Positions 1 to 9,545 are shown, counted from the first letter of the stretch. The stretch is 12,423 nt of DNA from DASXIW01 sp036497785 (GCA_036497785.1 DASXIW010000182.1:1-12423), one strand, 5' to 3'. Translations and numbers: made by a program. The notes: a model not told the origin generated them from the sequence alone.

Positions 1-367
1 CAAATCCAGCGGCTACCGCATCAGCCCATTCGAACTGGAAAGCGCCCTGATCGAGCACGACGCCGTGGCCGAAGCTGCCGTGGTACCGGCCCCCGACGCG
101 CTGCGCCTGGCCGTCCCGAAAGCCTTCGTCTCGCTTGCCGCCGGCCACGCCCCCAGCGCCGACACCGCCTTGTCCATTTTCCAGCACCTCCGCGCGCGCC
201 TGTCGCCCTATAAACGCGTCCGCCGCCTGGAATTCGCCGAACTGCCCAAGACCATCTCCGGCAAGATCCGCCGCGTGGAGCTGCGCCGCGCCGAGCAGGG
301 CCTTAATGCGCGCCCAGCGGGCGAATATCGTGAAGAAGACTTCCCCGAACTTACCCAGCAGGGATGA
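1..367 (+). CDS. AMP-forming acyl-CoA synthetase, C-terminal end (5' truncated by window)
   Basis: Only the last ~121 codons are present, read from base 2 to a TGA at 365-367; the start lies upstream of the window. What is visible is the small C-terminal lid domain of the ANL (acyl-CoA synthetase/NRPS adenylation) superfamily. It opens with the A8 hinge motif (GYRISPFELE) and ends with the A10 motif (PKTISGKIRR), whose lysine at bases 263-265 is the residue that in this family contacts the acyl-adenylate. The family makes acyl-CoA from a free carboxylic acid, ATP and CoA through an acyl-AMP intermediate. The substrate-binding N-terminal domain is missing, so specificity cannot be read. Its place only 4 bases before isovaleryl-CoA dehydrogenase suggests a short or branched acid such as isovalerate, but that is inference. 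Acetyl-, acetoacetyl- or medium-chain acyl-CoA synthetase are alternatives. Confidence 0.88.
   Translation, partial: KSSGYRISPFELESALIEHDAVAEAAVVPAPDALRLAVPKAFVSLAAGHAPSADTALSIFQHLRARLSPYKRVRRLEFAELPKTISGKIRRVELRRAEQGLNARPAGEYREEDFPELTQQG
360..364 (+). promoter_or_regulatory. Ribosome binding site of ivd
   Basis: AGGGA lies 7 bases before the ATG at 372 and inside the last codons of the synthetase gene. It decides the ivd start: an open frame runs further upstream (to 135), but that part is antifamily sequence overlapping the synthetase in another frame, and family homology begins just after Met at 372. Confidence 0.6.
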
Positions 368-371
368 TCAC

Positions 372-1543
372 ATGCCGTCCAACACCGATTACGGGCTGGA
401 TTTCGATCTCGGCGAAGACATCGACATGCTGCGCGATACCGTCCGCCGCTTCGCCGCCGACGAAATCGCCCCCCGCGCCGCCGAGATCGACCGCAGCAAC
501 GATTTCCCCGCCGATCTCTGGCGAAAATTCGGCGATCTCGGACTGCTCGGCATCACCGTCGAGGAGGAATATGGCGGCGCCGGCATGGGCTATCTCGCCC
601 ATTGCGTGGCGCTGGAGGAAATCAGCCGCGCCTCCGCGTCGGTCGGCCTGTCCTACGGCGCCCACTCCAATCTCTGCGTCAACCAGATTCGCCGCAACGG
701 TACCCCGGCCCAGCGCCACGCCTATCTGCCCCGGCTGATCAGCGGCGAACATGTCGGCGCGCTGGCGATGAGCGAGCCCAGCGCCGGCTCGGACGTCGTC
801 TCGATGCGCCTGCGCGCCGAAAGGCAAGGCGACCGCTACGTACTGAACGGCACCAAGATGTGGATCACCAACGGGCCGGACGCCGATGTCATCGTCGTCT
901 ACGCCAAAACCACCCAAGACGCCGGACCGCACGGCATCACCGCCTTCCTCGTCGAAAAAACCATGCCCGGTTTCACCTGCGCCCAAAAGCTCGACAAGCT
1001 CGGCATGCGCGGCTCCAACACCGGCGAACTCGTCTTCACCGATTGCGAAGTCCCCGCCGAGAACATTCTCGGCGCGCTCGATGGCGGTGTCAGCGTGCTG
1101 ATGAGCGGCCTCGATTACGAGCGCGCCGTCCTCGCCGCCGGCCCCATCGGCATCATGCAGGCCTGCATGGACATCGTCCTGCCCTATATCCACGAGCGCA
1201 AGCAGTTCGGCCAGGCCATCGGCGAGTTCCAGCTGATGCAGGGCAAGATCGCCGACATGTACACCACCATGAACGCCGCCCGCTCCTACGTGTACATGGT
1301 CGCCAAATCCTGCGACCGCGGCCAGGCCACCCGCAAGGACGCCGCCGGCGCCATCCTCTACGCGGCGGAAAAAGCCACCTGGATGACGCTGGAAGCAATC
1401 CAGGTCCTGGGCGGAAACGGCTACATCAACGACTACCCCACCGGCCGCCTGCTGCGCGACGCCAAGCTGTATGAAATCGGCGCCGGCACCAGCGAAATCC
1501 GCCGCATGCTGATCGGCCGAGAATTGTTCAAGGAAACCGCCTG

Positions 1544-1544
<1 letters not shown>
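372..1544 (+). CDS. ivd: Isovaleryl-CoA dehydrogenase
   Basis: A 390-residue FAD-dependent acyl-CoA dehydrogenase, the usual length for this enzyme. It oxidises isovaleryl-CoA to 3-methylcrotonyl-CoA in leucine breakdown and passes electrons to ETF. The acyl-CoA dehydrogenase signature MSEPSAGSD begins at Met133, followed by WITNG. The specific assignment rests on the catalytic base. In most family members it is a Glu just before the Gly-Thr-Ser near the C-terminus; here that place is Ala371 (IGAGTSEIRR). Glu250 in the LDYERAVLAAGP helix instead matches the relocated catalytic Glu of isovaleryl-CoA dehydrogenase (Glu254 in the human enzyme). The mccB and mccA genes that follow fit the same pathway. 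The TGA at 1542-1544 overlaps the mccB ATG by one base, so translation is probably coupled. The start is supported by an AGGGA box at 360-364. Confidence 0.95.
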
Positions 1545-3147
<1,603 letters not shown>

Positions 3148-3148
<1 letters not shown>

Positions 3149-5118
3149 TGGCCATGTTCACAAAACTCCTCATCGCCAATCGCGGCGAAATCGCCTGCCG
3201 CGTCATCCGCACCGCACGCCGCATGGGCATCGCCACAATCGCCGTCTATTCGGACGCCGACGCGAATGCCCTGCACGTCGCCATGGCCGACGAAGCCTGC
3301 CGCATCGGCCCCGCCGCCCCGCGCGACAGCTACCTCAACATCCCGGCCATCCTGAACGCCGCAGGCGCCACCGGCGCCCAGGCCGTGCATCCCGGTTACG
3401 GCTTCCTCTCCGAAAACCCGCTTTTCGCCGAAGCCTGCGCCGAAGCCGGCCTCATCTTCGTCGGCCCCCCCGCCGCCGCCATGCAAGCCATGGGCGGCAA
3501 ATCCGAAGCCAAGGCCCTGATGGAACGCGCCGGCGTGCCGCTTGTCCCCGGCTACCACGGCGCTGACCAGGACGAAGCAACCCTCGCGAACGCCGCCGCC
3601 CGGATCGGCTTCCCCGTCCTCATCAAGGCTTCAGCGGGCGGGGGCGGGAAGGGGATGCGCGTCGTCGAAAACCCCACCGACCTGCCCGCCGCCATCCGCG
3701 CCGCAAGGCGCGAAGCCCTGTCCTCCTTCGGCGACGACCGTGTGCTGATCGAACGCTATCTCACCCGCCCGCGCCACATCGAAATCCAAATCTTCGCCGA
3801 CACGCACGGCAACGCCGTCAGCCTGTTCGAACGCGATTGCTCCATCCAGCGCCGCCACCAGAAGATCATCGAGGAAGCCCCAGCCCCGGGCCTGTCCAAC
3901 GCCACGCGCACCGCCATGGGCGAAGCCGCCATCGCCGCCGCCCGCGCCGTCGGCTATGTCGGCGCCGGCACCGTCGAGTTCATCGTGCAAGGCGACAGCT
4001 TCCATTTCATGGAAATGAACACCCGGCTCCAGGTGGAACACCCGGTCACCGAGGCGATCACCGGCCAGGACCTGGTGGAATGGCAACTCCGCGTCGCCGC
4101 CGGCGAACGCCTGCCACTGCTGCAACCGGATCTCGCAATATCCGGCCACGCCATCGAAATCCGCCTCTACGCCGAAGATCCCGCCCGCGATTTCATGCCC
4201 TCCATCGGCACACTGCGCCATCTGCGCCTACCCGAATCCGCACGCATCGACACGGGCGTGCGCGAAGGCGACCGCATCACCCCCGATTACGACCCGATGA
4301 TCGCGAAACTCATCACCCACGGCCCCAACCGCGAAACCGCCCTGCGCCGCCTCTCCCACGCCCTCGCATCCTGCGAAATCGTCGGCGTGCAAACCAACCT
4401 CGCTCTGCTCCAAACCATCGCGACCCACCCCGATTTCGCGCAAGGCGGATGCGACACCGGCCTCATCGCTCGTCATCCCGATCTGTTGGTCCCGGCCGCC
4501 CCCACGCCCCACGCCATCGCCGCCGCCGCCCTCGCAGTACTGGCCGCCCGCGCCACCGCCACCGCCACGCCGACCGATCCTCACTCCCCCTGGGCCGCCA
4601 CGGATTCCTGGCGCCTGAACCTGCCGGGCCAGCAGACCATCCAACTGCGCCACGGCGCCGACACCCTCTCCATCCACGCACGCCCATGCGGCGGCGATGC
4701 CTGGCAACTCAATTGGCAAAACGCCTCCCACATCGCCGCCGCCCACGATAACGCCGTCACGCTGGACGGCGTGGTCCGCCGCGTCACCGCCATCCCCGGC
4801 CCGGACAACGTCACCACCATCTCCAATGGCTCCAAACATCTTTTCGAGATTATCGACCCCCTGTCGCCACCGCATGCCGAAGCCGCCGGCAGCGGCCGCA
4901 TCACCGCCCCCATCCCCGGCCGCATCGCCAGCGTGCTGGTCAAACCCGGCGATGCCGTCACCCGCGGCCAGGCCTTGCTGGTGCTGGAAGCGATGAAGAT
5001 GGAAATGACTCTCACCGCCCCGCAGGACGGAATCGTGACCACGCTGCGCTGCGCCGTCGGCGATCTGGTGGCCGAGGGCGTGGACCTCGCGATATTACAG
5101 CAGGATGCCGCGGACTAA
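3148..5118 (+). CDS. mccA: 3-methylcrotonyl-CoA carboxylase, biotin carboxylase/BCCP (alpha) subunit
   Basis: About 656 residues, the usual size of the alpha subunit (LiuD). It carboxylates its own biotin using ATP and bicarbonate and delivers it to MccB. The N-terminus is the classic FTKLLIANRGEIACRVIRTAR. The ATP-grasp glycine loop GGGGKG is at 164-169. The active-site run MEMNTRLQVEHPVTE supplies Glu289, Asn291, Arg293 and Glu297, nearly the numbering of E. coli AccC. A variable middle part (roughly 450-570), with an Ala-rich stretch near its start, corresponds to the BT domain. The BCCP domain closes the protein with EAMKMEM, Lys617 being the biotinylated residue. Start: ATG 3148 overlaps the mccB stop (TGATG). 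ATG 3154, two codons later, gives the most family-like N-terminus and is equally possible. I see no clear Shine-Dalgarno, so coupling to mccB is likely. Confidence 0.95.
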
Positions 5119-5155
5119 CCCACCAATGCTTCTCCATTGACGACAGGCAAACCGC

Positions 5156-5620
5156 ATGCGGACCGCGATGCAGATAAAGCCAGCCACGCCGGCGGACGTA
5201 CAAACCGTCCGCGATATCGTGTGCGCCGCCTATGCGAAATGGGTTCCCATCATCGGCCGCGAACCATTGCCGATGCGCGCCGATTACGAACATGCCCTCC
5301 GCCACCACTCCATTGACCTGCTTCACCGCGATGGCGACGTCATCGCGCTCATTCAAACGATCCCCAATCCCGACCATTTATTCATCGAAAACCTGGCGGT
5401 CGCGCCGCCGCATCAAGGCCAGGGCCTCGGCCGCCATTTGCTGGCGCATGCCGAGCAGAAGGCCCAGGCAGCCGGCTTGCCGGAAATCCGCCTCCTGACC
5501 AATTCGGCCTTCGACGCCAACATCCACCTCTACCAGCACGTCGGCTACCGCATCGATCGGGAGGAACCATTCATGGGCGGCACCACCGTTTACATGGGCA
5601 AGAAAATGACATCCTCGTAG
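5156..5620 (+). CDS. GNAT family N-acetyltransferase
   Basis: A 154-residue protein that forms a single GNAT domain. Motif A, which binds the acetyl-CoA pyrophosphate, is ENLAVAPPHQGQGLGRHLL, with the Q-x-x-G-x-G signature at Gln87-Gly90-Gly92. The conserved end HLYQHVGYR carries the C-terminal Asn/Tyr region of the fold. GNAT enzymes move an acetyl (or other acyl) group from CoA to an amine on a small molecule or protein; the substrate cannot be read here. It follows mccA by 37 bases and probably shares its transcript. A weak AGG at 5145-5147, 8 bases before ATG 5156, supports this start; Met at 5168 is an alternative and would start nearer the domain. The family is certain, the function unknown. 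Confidence 0.85.
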   Translation: MRTAMQIKPATPADVQTVRDIVCAAYAKWVPIIGREPLPMRADYEHALRHHSIDLLHRDGDVIALIQTIPNPDHLFIENLAVAPPHQGQGLGRHLLAHAEQKAQAAGLPEIRLLTNSAFDANIHLYQHVGYRIDREEPFMGGTTVYMGKKMTSS

Positions 5621-5657
5621 CCAACACAGGCGGTTTCATCCTGGACGAAAAAGCAAT

Positions 5658-5691
5658 GCTGCAATGCAGCGCGCGAAATAATCTTGCGCGC
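5658..5691. repeat. Two abutting inverted repeats, possible operator or stem-loop
   Basis: GCTGCA-A-TGCAGC at 5658-5670 is a perfect odd-length palindrome (6-base arms, 1-base centre). Directly after it, GCGCGC at 5669-5674 pairs with GCGCGC at 5686-5691; with one G-T and one A-T pair the stem extends to 8 bp around a 7-base AT-rich loop. No T-run follows, so this is not a canonical rho-independent terminator. It could be a regulator-binding site or an mRNA 3' hairpin for the GNAT transcript. Confidence 0.4.
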
Positions 5692-5722
5692 CCTCCCGCG
5701 GCGATAGCATCGCAACCCAAGA

Positions 5723-5739
5723 CTTCCGCCGGCCGGAAG
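5723..5739. repeat. Short perfect inverted repeat upstream of the oxidoreductase
   Basis: CTTCCG at 5723-5728 and CGGAAG at 5734-5739 form a perfect 6-bp stem with loop CCGGC. It lies about 100 bases before the start codon and just before the TATTAT at 5752. An operator role is possible but unsupported beyond symmetry and position. Confidence 0.35.
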
Positions 5740-5839
5740 ATGCGAAAGATCTATTATCGCAGCCACCCCTCGAACACCTGGATGCGGCACGCACGCTGCC
5801 ATATGTGTATCGCTCGGATCAGACGGACAGGCGGGCGAC

Positions 5840-8800
5840 ATGAAGCATTCGGCAGTCTCGCTCGACGACAAATACCAGCTCGACAGCAGCCGCTTCTACC
5901 TCACGGGCACGCAGGCCCTGGTGCGCCTGCCCATGCTGCAACGCCAGCTCGATCTCGCCGCCGGCCTCAACACCGCCGGCTTCGTCTCCGGCTATCGCGG
6001 CTCGCCGCTCGGTCAGGTCGATATCCAGATGTGGCACGCGAGCAAGCAGCTCGAAGCCCAGCACATCCAGTTCCGCCCGGGCCTCAACGAGGAACTGGCC
6101 GCCACCGCCGTCTGGGGCACCCAGCAGCTCCCTTTGCTGCCAGGCGCGAAATATGACGGCGTCTTCGCCTTCTGGTACGGCAAGGGCCCGGGCGTGGACC
6201 GCAGCGGCGACGTGTTCCGCCACGCCAACCATGCCGGCACCGCGCCCCATGGCGGCGTGCTGCTGGTGGCCGGCGACGACCATGGCTGCAAATCCTCCAC
6301 CGTCCCGCATCAAAGCGAGCAGGCGCTGATCGCCGCCTCCATTCCCGTTCTCGTGCCCGCCGATATCGCGGACATCCTGCATCTCGGCCTGCATGGCTGG
6401 GCCATGTCGCGCTGGTCCGGCCGCTATATCGGCTTCAAGACCGTGGCGGACGTGGTGGATTCGTCGGCCTCCGTCACCTTCGACCTGAAGGATTTCCGCA
6501 TCGTCCTGCCGGACGAAACCCCGCCGGACGTGCATATCCGCCTGCCGGATTCCCCGATGCCGCAGGAAGCCCGCATGCTCACTTTGGGCCTGCCCGCCGC
6601 CCAGGCTTATGCCCGCGCCAACGGCCTCGACCGCATCGTCCAGGATGCGCCGGACGCGCGGATCGGCATCGTCACCGCAGGCAAATCCTGTCACGACACG
6701 CTCCAGGCGCTCGATGAACTCGGCATCACCGGCAGCATCAGGCTGCTGAAGCTCGCCCTCGTCTGGCCGATCGATCCCGCCATCATCCGCCGCTTCGCCT
6801 ATGGCCTCGACCAGATCATCGTGGTCGAGGAAAAGGCCCCGCTCATCGAACAGCAGATCCGCGACATACTCTACGACAGCGCGCTGCGCCCAACCGTGGT
6901 CGGCAAGCGCGACGAAACCGGCGCACCGTTCCTCAAACCGAACGGCGAATTCTCCTCGGCCGAAATCGCGCTCGCCATTGGCAGCCGCGTCGGCAGCGCC
7001 ATCGGCGGCGAGGACCTGCCCGCCCGCATGCAGTATCTGCGCGCCCAGGCGGAAGCCGCCACACATATTCGCATCGATGCCGTGCGGCGGCCGTACTATT
7101 GCTCGGGCTGCCCGCATAACACCTCCACCAAAGTGCTGGACGGCAGCCGCGCCTTCGCCGGCATTGGCTGCCACACGCTGGCGCTGTGGATGGACCGTAA
7201 CACCGACAGCATTAGCCAGATGGGCGGCGAGGGCATCGCCTGGCTGGGTCAGGCAGCCTTCACCGAGGAAGATCACGTCTTCGCCAATCTCGGCGACGGC
7301 ACCTATTTCCATTCCGGCTATCTCGCCATCCGCGCCGCCGTCGCCGCCGGCGTGAACATCACCTACAAGCTGCTGTTCAACGACGCGGTGGCGATGACCG
7401 GCGGCCAGCCCGTCGATGGCACACTGACCGTGCCGCAAATCACCCGCCAACTCGCCGCCGAAGGCGTCGCCCAGATCGCCGTCGTGACCGACGAGCCGGA
7501 AAAGCACGCTGATGAGACCGATTTCGCCCCCGGCGTCACCGTGCATCACCGCAGCGAACTGCCAACCGTCGAACGCCGCTTCCGCGAAACCCCAGGCTGC
7601 ACCGTCATCGTCTACGACCAGACCTGCGCCTCGGAAAAGCGCCGCCGCCGCAAACGCGGCACTTTCCCCGATCCCAACAAGCGCGCCTTCATCAACGCCG
7701 CCGTCTGCGAAGGCTGCGGGGATTGCTCGAAGACCTCCAACTGCCTGTCCGTGCAACCGCTGGAAACCGAATTCGGCACCAAGCGGAAGATCGACCAATC
7801 CAGCTGCAACAAGGATTTTTCCTGCATCGACGGATTCTGCCCCAGCTTCGTCACCGTGCATGGCGGCAAGCTGCGCCGCCGCCCGAGCGTAACGCCAGAC
7901 GACAGCGCGCTGCCAGACGCGGTCCTGCCGAGCCTGGACAAGCCCTGGGACATCCTCGTCACCGGCATAGGCGGCACCGGCATCGTCACCATCGGCGCCC
8001 TGATCGGCATGGCCGCCCATCTCGACGGCGTGCATGTGACGGTGCTCGACCAGATGGGCATGGCGCAGAAGGGCGGCAGCGTGTTCAGCCATATCCGCCT
8101 CGCCGCGAAGGCGGAGGCGCTGCACGGCCTGCGCATCGGCCTGGGCGAGATCGATCTGCTGCTGGCCTGCGACATGGTCGTGGCCAGCAGCCGCGAAGCT
8201 CTCGCCGCCCTGCGCCGCGGCGTCTCCCGCGTCGTGCTCAACACCCACGAAGTCCCGACCGGCGATTTCGCCATGGACACCACTACCCGCCTGCCATCCG
8301 CGCAGATGCGCCGAACCATCCTGGCCGCAGCGGGTGCCGAGAATGTGGACCAGTTCGAGGCCAGCGCCATCGCCACGGCGCTGGTCGGCGACGCCGTCGC
8401 CACCAATCTCTTCATGCTCGGCTATGCCTGGCAGAAAGGCCTTGTGCCGCTGACCCATGACAGCCTGCTGCGCGCCATCGAGCTGAACGGCATTTCGGTG
8501 CAAGCCAATAAATCCGCCTTCATTTGGGGCCGCAGCGCCGCCGTTGATTTCGCGCGGGCCGCCACCGCCGCCGGCATCGCCACCGAGGCGCCCGAACCCA
8601 AGACGCTCGACGACATCATCGCCATCCGCGCCATGCATCTCACCGCCTACCAGAACCGCCGCCTGGCACGCCGCTACTGCCGGCTGGTCGATCGGGTGTA
8701 CGAGACCGAGACCCGGATGTTCTCCGGCTCCACCGCGCTCACCGAGGCGGTCGCCCGCAACTACGCCAAGCTGCTCGCCTATAAGGACGAATACGAAGTC

Positions 8801-9259
8801 GCCCGCCTCTACGCCTCCCGCGAATTCAAGGAAAGCCTTGCGGCCCAGTTCGAGAACCCGGATCGCATCGAAATCCACCTCGCCCCGCCGATCCTCGCGA
8901 AACGCGACCCCCGCACCGGCCAACTGCAAAAGCGCAGCTTCGGCCCCTGGCTGCTATCCTCGTTCGGCCTGCTCGCGAAATTCCGCTTCCTGCGCGGCAC
9001 CGCGCTGGACCCGTTCGGCCACACCGCGGAACGTCGCGCCGAACGCGCCCTGATTACCGAATACGAAGCCCTGATCGAGGAAATCCTCACCCATCTTTCC
9101 GCCGCGACGCTGCCGGTCGCGGTGCAACTCGCCTCCCTGCCGGACAAGATCCGCGGCTTCGGCCACATCAAGGAAAGCAGCATCCGCCAGGTTGCCGCCG
9201 AACGTGACCGCCTGCGCGAACGCCTCCACCCCACCCCCCTCGCCATGGCGGCGGAGTAA
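5840..9259 (+). CDS. Indolepyruvate ferredoxin oxidoreductase, single-chain fused type
   Basis: A 1139-residue enzyme of the 2-oxoacid:ferredoxin oxidoreductase superfamily. The archaeal enzyme has separate alpha and beta subunits; here alpha, beta/gamma-like parts and a C-terminal extension form one chain, as in many aerobic proteobacteria. The expected reaction is oxidative decarboxylation of indolepyruvate or other arylpyruvates to the aryl-acetyl-CoA, reducing ferredoxin. Visible parts, in order: an N-terminal thiamine-type domain with GYRGSP (51-56) and the GLNEELAATA run (Glu84/85); a CSGC pair (421-424); a thiamine-pyrophosphate site GDGT (485-488) to Asn514-Asp515; a cysteine-rich segment with Cys623, 626, 629, 635, 656, 662 and 667, which probably holds Fe-S; a Rossmann-like gamma domain opening GIGGTG (709-714); and a C-terminal extension from about 930. 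A branched-chain 2-oxoacid substrate cannot be excluded. An AGG at 5829-5831 supports the start. Confidence 0.92.
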   Translation: MKHSAVSLDDKYQLDSSRFYLTGTQALVRLPMLQRQLDLAAGLNTAGFVSGYRGSPLGQVDIQMWHASKQLEAQHIQFRPGLNEELAATAVWGTQQLPLLPGAKYDGVFAFWYGKGPGVDRSGDVFRHANHAGTAPHGGVLLVAGDDHGCKSSTVPHQSEQALIAASIPVLVPADIADILHLGLHGWAMSRWSGRYIGFKTVADVVDSSASVTFDLKDFRIVLPDETPPDVHIRLPDSPMPQEARMLTLGLPAAQAYARANGLDRIVQDAPDARIGIVTAGKSCHDTLQALDELGITGSIRLLKLALVWPIDPAIIRRFAYGLDQIIVVEEKAPLIEQQIRDILYDSALRPTVVGKRDETGAPFLKPNGEFSSAEIALAIGSRVGSAIGGEDLPARMQYLRAQAEAATHIRIDAVRRPYYCSGCPHNTSTKVLDGSRAFAGIGCHTLALWMDRNTDSISQMGGEGIAWLGQAAFTEEDHVFANLGDGTYFHSGYLAIRAAVAAGVNITYKLLFNDAVAMTGGQPVDGTLTVPQITRQLAAEGVAQIAVVTDEPEKHADETDFAPGVTVHHRSELPTVERRFRETPGCTVIVYDQTCASEKRRRRKRGTFPDPNKRAFINAAVCEGCGDCSKTSNCLSVQPLETEFGTKRKIDQSSCNKDFSCIDGFCPSFVTVHGGKLRRRPSVTPDDSALPDAVLPSLDKPWDILVTGIGGTGIVTIGALIGMAAHLDGVHVTVLDQMGMAQKGGSVFSHIRLAAKAEALHGLRIGLGEIDLLLACDMVVASSREALAALRRGVSRVVLNTHEVPTGDFAMDTTTRLPSAQMRRTILAAAGAENVDQFEASAIATALVGDAVATNLFMLGYAWQKGLVPLTHDSLLRAIELNGISVQANKSAFIWGRSAAVDFARAATAAGIATEAPEPKTLDDIIAIRAMHLTAYQNRRLARRYCRLVDRVYETETRMFSGSTALTEAVARNYAKLLAYKDEYEVARLYASREFKESLAAQFENPDRIEIHLAPPILAKRDPRTGQLQKRSFGPWLLSSFGLLAKFRFLRGTALDPFGHTAERRAERALITEYEALIEEILTHLSAATLPVAVQLASLPDKIRGFGHIKESSIRQVAAERDRLRERLHPTPLAMAAE

Positions 9260-9310
9260 TACCACCCGCCTGAAATGGTGACTCTTCCATCATTTCAGCT
9301 GGGTGGTGTT
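9258..9310 (+). repeat. Large hairpin overlapping the oxidoreductase stop codon
   Basis: Arms 9258-9280 and 9288-9310 (23 bases each) enclose a 7-base loop (ACTCTTC). As RNA from the plus strand, 22 of 23 positions pair: 19 Watson-Crick, three G-U (9260/9308, 9268/9300, 9278/9290), and one C-C mismatch (9269/9299). The first arm begins within the TAA at 9257-9259. No T-tract follows, so it is not a standard terminator. It resembles a REP-like palindrome or the stem of a small mobile element. Confidence 0.85.
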
Positions 9311-9394
9311 GCGCGCGGGGATGGTGGGGCAAAGCTGGCGAAGGTTCCGCCGGCGCAGCCGGTGGAATTGCCAGCGGACAGCGCCGCGCGCCAA
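9309..9394 (+). repeat. Nested long-range hairpin
   Basis: Outer stem: 9311-9318 pairs perfectly with 9384-9391 (GCGCGCGG with CCGCGCGC), and beyond a bulged C9392 two more A-T pairs follow. Inner stem: GCTGGC 9334-9339 pairs with GCCAGC 9370-9375. Then 9345-9354 pairs with 9358-9367 over 10 positions with a single G-U (9349/9363) and a GCA loop; two more G-U pairs (9343-9344 with 9368-9369) can extend it. The outer stem shares its first bases with the end of the preceding hairpin. Confidence 0.75.
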
Positions 9395-9404
9395 TCAGAG
9401 ACTC

Positions 9405-9424
9405 ATACCGACGGCCGTTGGTAT
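9405..9424. repeat. 20-base near-perfect palindrome
   Basis: ATACC at 9405-9409 mirrors GGTAT at 9420-9424, and ACGG mirrors CCGT at the centre. The only asymmetric pair is G9410/T9419, which is a G-U in plus-strand RNA. As RNA it would be an 8-bp stem with a GGCC loop. As DNA it could be a binding site or the end of a repeat element. Confidence 0.7.
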
Positions 9425-9436
9425 AAGCCAGCGACG

Positions 9437-9470
9437 ACGGTTGCGCCGGGGTTCATCCGGCCGCAACCGT
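9437..9470 (+). repeat. GC-rich hairpin with one bulge
   Basis: ACGGTTGCG at 9437-9445 pairs perfectly with CGCAACCGT at 9462-9470. After a bulged C9461, CCGG 9446-9449 pairs with CCGG 9457-9460, leaving the loop GGTTCAT. That makes 13 base pairs in 34 bases. No T-run follows within 10 bases. Confidence 0.75.
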
Positions 9471-9545
9471 ACCGGTCATTGTCACGAAGGTTCATTTCGC
9501 CCGCGGCCATGGCAGCCGTCGCCCACGCATGAACGGGCCGCCCGC

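Larger units (their letters stand above)
5621..5839 (+). promoter_or_regulatory. Intergenic region upstream of the oxidoreductase gene, probable promoter/leader
   Basis: These 219 bases hold no credible gene. They probably carry the 3' end of the mccA-GNAT transcript and the promoter of the oxidoreductase. Three short inverted repeats are listed separately. A TATTAT at 5752-5757 could be a -10 box, but I see no matching -35 at proper spacing, so no promoter is called. An AGG at 5829-5831, 8 bases before ATG 5840, is the likely ribosome binding site; its context (GACAGG) is the same as that before the GNAT gene. Confidence 0.45.
9257..9426. mobile_element. Candidate MITE-like or REP-type non-coding element
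   Basis: The block from the stop codon to 9426 is built of palindromes and codes for nothing recognisable. Its ends resemble each other inverted: ATACCA at 9259-9264 is the exact reverse complement of TGGTAT at 9419-9424, and over 12 bases from each end 9 match. That is what a short non-autonomous element would show. I see no second copy in the window and no clear target duplication, so the mobile reading is inference. Confidence 0.35.

Noticed and set aside
135..371. In-frame upstream extension of the ivd gene
   Set aside because: It overlaps the synthetase gene in another frame, gives a Pro/Ala/Arg-rich peptide unlike any acyl-CoA dehydrogenase N-terminus, and the AGGGA before ATG 372 marks the start.
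5819..8929. A 1036-codon open frame on the minus strand opposite the oxidoreductase
   Set aside because: It is a by-product of strong C/G third-position bias in the sense gene. Its translation is a Gly/Ala/Asp-rich run with no recognisable fold, while the plus strand encodes a well-conserved enzyme over the same bases.
9258..9310. Intrinsic (rho-independent) terminator
   Set aside because: The stem is strong, but no run of T follows on either strand, so the canonical signal is absent.
9437..9470. tRNA T-arm-like appearance of the hairpin with a GGTTCAT loop
   Set aside because: The stem is 13 bp with a bulge, not 5 bp, and no acceptor, D or anticodon arms can be drawn around it.
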